Part shown: in pieces, positions 23,895 through 32,957 of the stretch
Position numbering within the stretch: the first letter of the stretch is position 1
Layout: the number at the start of each line of letters is the position of its first letter
Assembly: GCA_026545225.1 (NCBI GenBank)
Contig: CM048845.1
Span: forward strand, 74,332,033 to 74,396,032
Length of the DNA: 64,000 nucleotides
Direction: 5' to 3'
Source of the DNA: Cornus controversa
Lineage: Eukaryota; Streptophyta; Magnoliopsida; Cornales; Cornaceae
Position numbers and translations under genes: made by a program
The notes under the pieces: generated by a model
Database searches by the model: none
What the model saw: the letters and a program-made list of their open reading frames with translations, nothing else
What the model was told of the DNA's origin: nothing

Positions 23895-24550
23895 ATCAGA
23901 GGGTGTGAGAGTTCTTGACTTGACTCCTTAGATTTATGAGTTTCGAACCTATTTATAAGGGAAGCAATCTGCAAGTCCTTTTCTTCAACAGTTTTAGTGA
24001 AGTTTTCAATAACGCGAGCCATGGTCGCAAGTTGTTCCTCTACCGATGCTGTATTGGTTATTACAACTTGCATGTTGGTTGATTGTGATTGCGTTTGAGA
24101 ATCTAAGTACCTTGGAGAAATCAACTCTCTCGGGGATCCAGGGGAGGAAACTGAGCGCGATCTCGTACTCAAATTAGAATTCGACATAGAGCGAAATGAG
24201 CGTGGTGATATGTCTTTCGGAAAAGAGCCTTCGAAAACTAAAAGAACTTCTTCAAAACTCGTGTTGTTAAAATTCATCATCCTCAAGGACTTCAGAGTGA
24301 TAAATGAATGATGAGCTTTTGCATTTGCTGGCTTGTTCGAGTTGACATCCACCATGCTTTGTTTCTATGCTAAAGAAGCAGATGTCTTTGTTTTGCTGCG
24401 AGTTGTTGGTCCAGTAGAGGTGCTGCTACCACTTGATGGAGCCATAACATTCTTAGTGTTCTTAACGAGAAAATTGTTGATTGTTGCAGCAGCAACATTC
24501 TTGATAACATTCTTTTAGCCTTGACTAAGTTGATCCTTCTTGGGGGCCAT
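23895..24550 (-). pseudogene. Ty3/gypsy gag N-terminal region, degenerate
   Basis: From ATG at 24550 the frame reads MAPKKDQLSQG, a stop, then TGPTTRSKTKTSASLA, a second stop, and then a long open part with EEQLATMARVIENFTKTVEE and KDLQIASLINRFE. The TRSK motif and the 'KTVEEKDxQIASLMNKLE' coiled segment are characteristic of the start of plant gypsy polyproteins. The reading breaks off at about 23895 into sequence related to 9506-9960, before the gag core or zinc knuckle. The two stops and the missing core show it is non-functional. Confidence 0.75.
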
Positions 24551-24889
24551 CGATGCAAACAAGGAAAATCGTTGATAAATTGATTAAGGAGATAGAGATA
24601 AGAGGCAAAGAGGTCCCACAGAGCATGCCAGAAATTTGTACACACAAATTTCATGTCCGAAAATCTAGGAACGAAAATAAATAACAAACAATCAATTTTA
24701 TTAATTTCAGAAAAATTGGTATAATTCTTTGTGGTTGATTCTTTTACAACAAAGAATCTTCCTCTGATTTAGTCTCCTTGATGTTTGGTGCAAGGGTTTC
24801 AAAAGTTTGTTTTTGAACCGGTAGTGATGAGTTTTCTTCAAATCTTCAAGATTAAGGAAAGCTTGACGGGATTTTCGATCGAGGGCCGA

Positions 24890-25350
24890 TAGAGCTTGAT
24901 CTCGAATGGTGGATTGAAGGTCTTCAAAGAAGAACGACACTAGTGTGGCGTGCTTGATGTTATTCGTCTTCATATTCTTTGATGGTTGAAGGTCTTAGAA
25001 GAAGAACTGCACTTGTGTGGCATGCTTGTTGTTCTTCGTCTTTAGATTCTTCGATGGTTGAAGGTCTTAGAAGAATAACGACACTTGTGTGGTGTGCTTG
25101 ATGTTCTTCGTCTTCAGATTCTTCGATGATTGAAGGTCTTTGAAGAAGAACGACACTTGTGTAGCATGCTTGTCGTTCTTCGTCTTTAGATTCTTCGATG
25201 GTTGAAGGTCTTAGAAAAAGAACGACACTTGTGTAGTGTGCTTGATATTATTCGTCTTCAGATTCTTCGATGGTTGAAAGTCCTAAAAGTAGAACGACAC
25301 TCGTGTGGCGTACTTGATATTTTTCATCTTCACTTGATATTTTTCGTCTT
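24890..25350. repeat. ~70-bp tandem repeats, right gypsy LTR
   Basis: About six units containing GATTCTTCGATGGTTGAAGG, AGAAGAACGACACTTGTGTG and GTGCTTGATGTTCTTCGTCT, in the same register as in the left LTR. Confidence 0.85.
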
Positions 25351-25725
25351 CAGAACTTCGAGTGTTAGTTGAGACAGAGGTTTGACAGAGCTTTTGTATT
25401 CTCTTGATCTCTCTCTGTCCTTCCTGAATGTGTAGAGTGACCTTGTATTTATAGGCGAAATGGTGGGTTCTAATTTGGTAACTCCCCATTAATTTGTGAC
25501 AACTTCCATAAATAAAGACATTTTGCCTTTTTGTTATACGGAAGTATATTCAAATTTAAATTTGAATTATCACCTATATATATTTTTTAAAGGACTTGAA
25601 CCTTGAGGATTTTGAAATGTGTCCGTTGACGGGACATGCAATCGTAGAATTTAATTGATCAAAAGTGGTTGACTTATTGATTAATCAAACGATGAGTAGA
25701 TCATCACAAAATTTATGTGTCTACA

Positions 25726-27030
25726 TTCAGTATAATAATTCATTGTCTAATTAATATGGTCATCTAAATTAATTTAAAATTTATTTAAATTTTTATTAAT
25801 TTTTCTTAGGTTGAATATCTCTAATATCGCTTGAAGTTTGCTTTTCTTTATTATTTCTCGTATCAAACTTGTTGCAAAATGATCAGTCACCTGATCACCT
25901 CGCACGAGTTTCTCCAGATATATGCGGCCTTCCCTGAAGTAATAGAGTCTTCCTAAATATATATATATTTTCCATCTTCCTAAATATTGAAAAACATAAT
26001 AAAATCACCGTTTTAACCATATTTTTCCAATATGACCCCTTTTTTCTCCCTCACCTCACCTCATCCTCACTTCCTCTCTCTTCTGCTATTACTCTCTCTC
26101 TCTCTCTCTCTCTCTCTAACAGAGCACAACTCTCTCATCTTCTCTAACTTCTGCCACTTTTATTTCACGAGATGAATAGTACTGGCCACAGGAGCTACAA
26201 ATTGTGGAAGTTAATGAACAGTACCGAAGCACACCGGCGACGTGTAGAGCTATTTCTGGCAGGGCGAGAAAAATTCACCCAAATAAGTAATAGCATTGCT
26301 TCCTAATATATTTATGGAGATTGATTGCATGAATTGGGGGTGGTGGGTTCGGTTTTGAAGAAATTGTGGGTCGGGTTGCATGAAAATCGTAAGAAACCTT
26401 GACATTGGGTTTTCTTGAATTAAGCGACAGTTGGAAGAGAGATCCATTTTTGCTCCAACAAGTAGATAGATGCATAAAAAGTTGATTGGTGCCGAGCTTG
26501 GATTAGACTGATGGCCAATGGTGGCAGGATTTGAGGTGGAAAACTGGCGGCCACAAACAGGGCACAAAACCAGTCGCTGGAACGTGAATTAGAGGAGCAA
26601 GGGACGATGAACGGTGGCATTGGGTTGTTGTTTGGTAGAGTTTCTGAGCTGATTTAGTGGAGCTCATGGTCGGATTTAATGGCTGAGGACAGAAGAATAG
26701 TGGTTGAACAGGGACTGTGCATGAAAGACCCACCACCCGAAGCTTCCTCCGTCGACAGACCCACCACCGCAGCATCAACCATCATCAAGCCACCATGTTC
26801 TCCGGCGAAGCTACAGACACCGCTGGCCACCACTGCCACTTCACACCTCACCTTCCGAGCATGCAGAACCACTATTGAATCCGAGAATACCCAAACAGCC
26901 ACCGCAGGCCACCGTCTTCTTTTTCCCGCAACCGATCAGCACCCATGGTCTCCACTGTTCACGACCGGAGTTCTATGCTCAACCACAGTGAACTGCGAAC
27001 GTGTGAGAGTGAGAGGGATTGACCACAGGC
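25726..27030. other. Noncoding; GC-richer island at 26.2-27.0 kb
   Basis: After AT-rich sequence and a (CT)n run (26094-26117), the stretch 26170-27030 is clearly richer in GC than its surroundings (ACACCGGCGACGTGTAG, CCACCACCGCAGCATCAACC). ORFs on both strands overlap extensively and none resembles a known family. It stops abruptly where CCD intron-1 homology starts at about 27031. It may be a captured or transposed piece of genic DNA; I cannot name it. Confidence 0.4.
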
Positions 27031-27450
27031 TGCAGATTCTGATAATATCATTTGGAGAATGGAGTTTTACATGTCCAAATATGGCTGTAAAGTTGGCAAT
27101 TCTAATAAGTTTGGACTTTAGCTGATCCCATATTTGGGTCAGCGAAGATTTAACTTGTTGATACGTGAATTAAAAGCTATGCATTTTAACGTATAGAGAG
27201 ATATATATATATATATATATATATAGATATATGTTTATACATATATCATAAACATATAGAGAGAAATGAGTGAGGGAGAGAGAGATTTAATAACCTTGAA
27301 AGCAGAGGAGAGATAGTTGTTGAAGTGACCAACTCTGCGTGAGATTGAAGGCCTCTGGAAAGAGCAATTCACTCGAAATTCACAAGTCGAAATGGCCATC
27401 TCTCTCTCATGTTGGAAACTTAACAGCCAACTTATAGGAGTAAATATATG
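27031..27450 (-). pseudogene. CCD1-like: CCD1-like exon-1 fragment
   Basis: Exon 1 is intact at 27399-27295 (35 codons, MAISTCEFRVNCSFQRPS... ending LSSAFK, followed by a good GT donor). Upstream CT-rich leader and part of intron 1 (to about 27031) are also kept. No exon 2 follows; instead a GC-rich unrelated stretch begins. It is the 5' stub of a further CCD1-like copy. Unlike copies 1 and 3 it lacks the second eroded exon-1 copy, so it is closer in structure to copy 2. Confidence 0.85.
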
Positions 27451-27539
27451 TCTTTATCCGATGCTATCAAAGAGAATCTGGACGGAGCAATTCATAAATA
27501 GGATTGAAAACCCCTAGGCCCTACCTTGTAATGGAATTG

Positions 27540-27543
<4 letters not shown>

Positions 27544-27587
<44 letters not shown>
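27544..27587. repeat. (TA)n microsatellite
   Basis: A 44-bp TA run between the CCD exon-1 stub and the RRP46 last exon. Confidence 0.95.
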
Positions 27588-27589
<2 letters not shown>

Positions 27590-27703
27590 AAAATTTGTAT
27601 ATATTGACAAGAAATAACAAGAGAATGACATCAAATGTTTCGCTGGCTATTGAGATGCTGAATCCGTCATGATCATGTCTGATATCAACCAGCCTTAGAT
27701 TTG

Positions 27704-27805
27704 TCAGTTGGGACTTGGCAACCGCAAGCTTCTCCTGAGAAAATCTGATAGCCTTGCACTTGCAGTGTGTCCTCGTTCTAGAAAGTGAAAATAATCAATC
27801 ATCCA
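27704..27805 (-). pseudogene. RRP46: RRP46 last exon, frameshifted
   Basis: The minus strand encodes FHFLERGHTASARLSDFLRR followed by SLRLPSPN and a stop, matching the C-terminus of plant exosome subunit RRP46 (FHCLERGRAASAKLSDFLRRSL...). After the acceptor at 27806 the exon opens GTG GAT GAT, then has an extra 4 bp (TGAT) that breaks the frame before YFH. RRP46 (RNase PH-like ring protein of the RNA exosome) normally acts in 3' RNA processing. The stop lies about 0.3 kb upstream of the CCD exon-1 stub on the same strand. Confidence 0.78.
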
Positions 27806-28147
27806 CTAAGCACATAAATCAATAGAAGCTAAATGAAGTCATTAGCTTTGACAAATGAAAATCCTATTAATTACAATGCCAATTATCTTGAGTTTCCAGG
27901 TCATCTCAATGCTCCCCAAGTTAGTGACTCTTGTCAGGAATCTGAATTTTGGTATCAACCATGCATGGAACTATAATTAAATTTAATGCTAATAAGGTGA
28001 ACTTCCTAGCTTGTACAGTTTGTCTAGTCACACCATCCATCATAGAGGCCCTAGGTCCCTTTTATACTAAAGGATAATGTTTGAGATTTTAACTACTTGC
28101 TTTGTTAATTCAAATGTCATAAAATAGCATATCCCTTTGAATCCTTG

Positions 28148-28207
<60 letters not shown>

Positions 28208-28748
28208 AAAAGCATGAGCCTCTCCCTCATATTTATTTATATCATAAATTAAGTTCATATTTTAGACTGTTTGAACCTATTTCATCATACACAATATATT
28301 ATTAACATACTTAACAAATACAACAGATCAAGATAGCTGCGCACCTTTAAGAGTATGAGTAGCTAATTAACTAGATTAAGAAAATAAAATTCATATATAT
28401 CTTGAGAGCCCCTGGCCTTTAATTGCAATCGCACCTTAAGCTAAAATTAACCAGCTCAGATAGGATGCTTTTTTCAACTTATATATATATCAAAAAGTAT
28501 TTACCACCAAATGGATGCTAAAAGTTTATTCACCAACCGGATGCTAGATATAAGGGACTCTAGGATCTAATTTAATGGCATAATTTTGAACTCCTTGCCA
28601 TACAGGTTTTATTCAAATGTGTGAATATATATACATATATACATATATATATACACACATACTCACATATAGCATCTGTCAGTAGTTTTAATAAGAAGCA
28701 TTAACTTGGTTTTGTAGTACAAGTTAAAAATAAATAAATAAATCGCCC
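27806..28748. other. RRP46 intron remnants and (TA)n run
   Basis: Segments at 28270-28470 (ACAAATACAACAGATCAA, AGAGCCCCTGGCCTTTAA) match introns of the right RRP46 relic at 40410-40560 and 40970-41050. The part corresponding to exon 3 is deleted between these blocks. A 55-bp TA run lies at 28151-28205. Confidence 0.6.
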
Positions 28749-28866
28749 CAATCTGTTAGGTTTTAAGCTTCCAAATAGCTTCGATGCAAGGCTTTAATTT
28801 CAAGGTCTTCATTCTTCACCACTCCAGCTTTTAGTCCATAAACTGCAGCAACAACTTTTGTTTCTC
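28749..28866 (-). pseudogene. RRP46: RRP46 exon 2, copy A (broken)
   Basis: After the CTAG acceptor the frame reads GETKVVAAVYGLKAGVVKNE, matching RRP46 (GETKVLAAVYGPKAGTKKNE). It is then lost by an insertion, with a stop after HRSYLEA. The donor after ATTG is GG instead of GT. The exon is therefore doubly disabled. Confidence 0.8.
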
Positions 28867-29491
28867 CTAGACCCAGTCAAATATCACCCACAAAAACATA
28901 GAATTACCAAAACAAAATTGTTTCAAAAACTTCTAACATTCAAATCAACGACAACAAGTTTACACAGAAAAATAAAAATAAAAACTTATTTACAAAAAAT
29001 TACTACAAACCCGTATAAAAATGGTTAGAATTCAGAGCTACTGGAGAAAAATAACACAAGAGATCAAAATCCATTCAAGATACAGAATGAAGTACAAACA
29101 TCAAAGGGGTCATTACTCATTAACTAGTAGGTGTTGGAAGAAGCAGATTGAATACAAACCCAACATTTGGCAATATTTACACAAAGTGACTGCTCTCAGT
29201 ATTTGAACTTGATTTGTCACGCTTGACAGTCCCAGCATTTCACCATTTGAATCTGATTTATTGATTATATAAACGGACAATTTTAAGCTACATAGGATTC
29301 TAGGATCTAATTTAATGCCACAATTTTGAACTCCTTGTCATACAAGTTTCACTAAAATGTATATCTATACACACACATACAAATTCACAGTTATTGCATC
29401 TGCAAGTAGTTCTAATAAGAAGCATAGAAGCATTTCATTGTGTGGAAAAAGTTAAAAAGAAAATAAAAGAACAAGGAAAAAAAAACCTCAC

Positions 29492-29606
29492 CAATTTGTG
29501 AGGTCTTAGCTTTCCAAATAACTTTGATGCAAACCCTTTTACGATTTTCATTCTTCTTGGTTCCAGCATTTTGGTCCCTAAACCGCATCAACAATTTTTG
29601 TTTCTC
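29492..29606 (-). pseudogene. RRP46: RRP46 exon 2, copy B (broken)
   Basis: The exon carries NAGTKKNENRKRVCIKVIWK and AKTSQIG, close to RRP46 AGTKKNENPEKACIEVIWKPKTGQIG. Its first half has an in-frame TAG (GETKIVDAV, stop) and a shift, and the acceptor CTAG has become CTGG. It lies about 0.7 kb from copy A with homologous flanks (ACAAAGTGACTGCTCTC), so this is a further local duplication. Confidence 0.8.
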
Positions 29607-31280
29607 CCAGAAACAGTCAAATATCACCTACAAAAAACAAATTCCAAAAAAAGAAAAAATCGTTTCAGAAACTTCTAACATTCAAATAAATGAGAACGTG
29701 TTTACACCAAGGTAATAATAAAAACAAAAACAAAAACACACACACATTTACCTTAAACATAAATGTACTACAAACCCATATAAAAATGGTTATGTTTCGT
29801 AGCTATTGGAGCAATAACACCAGATATCAGAACCCATTCAAGATATATCCGAATGAAATGCAAAAAAACATCTAAATGGTAAAAGAAAATAATAATAATA
29901 ATAATAAATAAATAAATAGCTAAAAGGTCTAATCCTCATTAATCCACATCGCTGAGAAGACTTGGATTGGATATAGACCTTACCTACTGCAATATTTGTC
30001 ACTTTTTGGCAATATTTGTACAAAGTGAATGTTCTCAAAATTCAAACTATTGAGAAATTGATTAAATATAGATTTAATCGACAATATTTGTAACAAAGTG
30101 ACCGCTCTCGTAATTTCTGCATGCACATGCACACTTCTTGTTTCATTTTTTAATGTACATGCATACTTCTTGTTTTGACAAGTATAATAGATATTACAAC
30201 TCATATGGCAGGACATATGACGAATCTGACCTGTGATTAATCAAAATTGATTTTTTTTTGTCTTTTATTTATCAAATGGAAAAAAAATTAAATTATATAT
30301 TTATTATCTATCATAACAGTATATAAATTTGGTTTTTTTTTTTTTTTTGAGTCCTAATTGTTTGACTATTTTTTATTTTTTCTTTTTTTAAAGGTAATTG
30401 CCGGACTCTTTTGTGGTATGGGCCTAGGCATAGAACAAACGGCCTGACCCAATCCTAGCTGATAGACTACGGTATCAAGTGTGAATGGATGTGTGTCTAG
30501 TGTGTGTGAAGTGAAACTATATTTTGAATTTGAATAGTGAGGAAGTCGGTTAATATCTTAGCTTTTATGTTGATAACCACAGTCGGCCTGGAGGCTCCAA
30601 GCTAATTCAAATTTTTTGGTATTGTTGGGTTCTCTCAGTGAGTGCTCGGATTCCTCAACTGTGCTCGCAAAACCACATGTATTGTATATCAATTTTAGTA
30701 AAGTATTTGTTTAACTGCGTTATCTAATTTAGAAGCAAATTTATTGAGGATAACAATAAACTTTAACAGTAACAATTTGAACCAAGATAATTACGACTTT
30801 TATTTTTGTAAAATAAGTTTAATTCTTGACGGATTAAAATTCTCTCATGTGAGAAACCAAACCTGTGTCACACCCGGTGGCGATACATGTTCCTAATTAA
30901 ATCTATAGTCCCTTATTAAGATTTTGAATTTTAGTTCAAAATCTTGAAACAACGTCGCTTTTGAAGCATATCCACAAAAACTCTCGAGGTTAGAATGTAG
31001 TCAAATGACAACGTGTATAACATTATCAAAAGTCATTTTTAACCCTGGATATTCTTGTCTTTGGATAGTTCATCATTTCAAGAAATGACATTCTTCTGCG
31101 GACTCATTTTTTGGGGTCTCGTTTAATTCCTTGGTTCTCTTCCCTTTTCCATAAGTTGGCCACTTTTTGGAAAGGCCCAAACAAACCTTTCACATTTTTT
31201 TGTGTACTTATTCTTGGGCTGGCCTGTGGGGTAGCTTTTCTCTTTCGCCAACATATCTACTTGTTCCCAATTGCATTCTG
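29607..31280. other. Noncoding spacer, unclassified repeats
   Basis: No gene found. The stretch 29760-30110 repeats material flanking the RRP46 exon-2 copies (TTTGGCAATATTTGTACAAA). From about 30380 to 31060 there is unfamiliar sequence with GTGTCACACCCGGTGGCG, possibly an old retroelement. Confidence 0.4.
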
Positions 31281-31282
31281 TC

Positions 31283-31797
31283 ACATATAGGGATGCAAAA
31301 TGCCCCGCTCAGTACTGGTTGAGATAATTTTGGAGTTTTAATCATTTTGAGATGGTTACGAAAGTAAGAGGAAAAAACTTGCATGGTTGCGGGAGGGGGA
31401 CAAAGTTAGACACCCCTGCGCCACCCTTGCCGGTTTATATTATATATTTATTATATTACACTTATATATCCTATAAACATAAAATATTACCCTTATATAG
31501 TTATATAATAACATTTTACTTTGTCAAATCTTATTTGTGGTGCACATATAAATTACCATGAATCTTCTCACATAAGAGTGTTAAGACAAAAAAAAATATA
31601 CAATTACAATTACAAAAATACTCTTCTAAACTCGTTTTCGTCCCGTCTCGTTTCCATCCCTAAATGGAAAGAGCTTTTCTAAACGGGGGCGGGGATGGGT
31701 TAGGGTCCCCGTCCCGTTTTCATCCCTAAATGGAAAAAGCTTTTCTAAACGGGGGCGGGGATGGGTTAGGGTCCCCGTCCCGTTTCCATCCCTCATC
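31283..31797. mobile_element. hAT-like non-autonomous element remnant
   Basis: The left side starts TAGGGATGCAAAATGCCCCG and the right side ends CCCGTTTCCATCCCT, inverted ends of the TAGGGATG type found in hAT elements. The right end has a tandem duplication: TCCATCCCTAAATGG, CTTTTCTAAACGGGGGCGGG and TAGGGTCCCCGTCCCG occur twice (about 31645-31795, period about 74 bp). No transposase ORF is present and no exact 8-bp duplication was read. Confidence 0.5.
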
Positions 31798-31926
31798 ATG
31801 TAAGATAGCACATTTTTGAGGTTGACACCGAATAAAACTTAAAAGTAGGATTAAAAACCCCAACTAATACTTGTAATGAAATTGTTTAACATCCAACAGT
31901 AATGGAATTCATATGATCAGTATCTA

Positions 31927-32030
31927 TTGACAAGGAATACTAACAAAATGGCATCAAATGATATCCTGCCTATTAAGATGCTGCATCCCTCGTAATGATG
32001 GCAGATATCACCCGGTCTTAGATTGTTCAC
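31927..32030 (-). repeat. RRP46: Duplicated RRP46 3'-flank segment
   Basis: AAAATGGCATCAAATGATAT, TTAAGATGCTGCATCCCT and ATCACCCGGTCTTAGATT match 20043-20135 and the 3' flank of RRP46 at 27630-27706. Next to it, at 32055-32175, TAATATAGCTCATTTGTTT...ACACAAGTGG is repeated two to three times in tandem; a single copy follows the equivalent segment at 20155. Confidence 0.6.
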
Positions 32031-32179
32031 CTGGGGAAGGATGGATAGAGAGAGAGAGACTAATATAGCTCATTTGTTTTATATATTTGAACACAAGTGG
32101 TAATATAGTTCATTTGTTTGAACACAAGTGGTAATATAGCTCATTTGTTTTATATATTTGTAACACAAGTGGCCGTAAT

Positions 32180-32957
32180 TCAACAGAGTGAAATTGTGCC
32201 AAAAACAACTCCCCTTGAGCTCATTTGTTTGATAGCCAGTAGTGCTCAGTGAGGAGTGCATGGAGCCCAGGAGATGAGCTCAATGGGGGGCATGGGCCGC
32301 ATGTGAGCGCTCCCCAAGAAGAACATAATTTTTACTTGCCATCAGACACAGACAGATATGATCTCTCTTTTTGCAAGTCCTCATATTTGATATTATTTGA
32401 CACTATTGCATGTGATTGGAAGAAATTGGTAAAAGTTTGATTTCTGTTTGCTGTTGTGTTGGCTATAGTTTGTGAGCCTCAAGTTCTTGGAGTATCTTTG
32501 TTGTATTTAGCACAATCTTGGTGTCAAAAGATTGCATTAATAAACTACTTAGCATAATCTTATGAAACAATATTTAATAATTCCTCCCTAATGAACCCCT
32601 CACCTTGAACCAAATCAACCACAAGAAACCAATAAGCTACCAGAATTGTTATAACACAATGCTAAAAGTATAGGCATGACAACTATATAAGAGGAGTTGT
32701 GTAAAGGGTTTTCAATCCTAATTCACAAAGAACTGGAATTATAATAGCAAGTGTATGAAAATTATTCTTTTCAATTTTACACTCCCGAACGATTCTGCAT
32801 TACAACTGATGAAAGAGTTCATTACAGAAACAACATCTCTCCGTATAAACTTACATACAATTACATAAAAGGACAGTAGGACAACAAGGAACTAATATTA
32901 TTTGAATATTAACTATATTTTATACAATATCTTGGTTTCACAATGCTTCTGATCCTG
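32180..32957. other. 3' flank of CCD copy 3
   Basis: No gene found. The part from about 32800 (GTTCATTACAGAAACAACAT) matches 14410-14560 downstream of CCD copy 2. Confidence 0.55.

Larger units (their letters stand above)
21477..25725 (-). mobile_element. Pol-less Ty3/gypsy element
   Basis: Two LTRs in the same orientation, 21477-22738 (1262 bp) and 24637-25725 (1089 bp), begin and end TGTACACAC...GTGTCTACA. They enclose a 1.9-kb interior with a degenerate gag on the minus strand. Next to the right LTR the minus strand reads TGGCATGCTCTGTGGGACC, a primer-binding-like start. Next to the left LTR it reads GAAGTGGAGGCAATT, a polypurine tract. Flanks are TTTAG and TTCAG (one mismatch). Protease, reverse transcriptase, RNase H and integrase are missing, so it is internally deleted or non-autonomous. 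The LTRs differ because of an insertion in the left one and unequal tandem repeats. Confidence 0.82.

Noticed and set aside
26679..27125. 148-aa Pro/Thr-rich ORF on the plus strand
   Set aside because: It runs from the GC-rich island into antisense CCD intron 1, has no recognisable domain, and is matched by long ORFs on the opposite strand.
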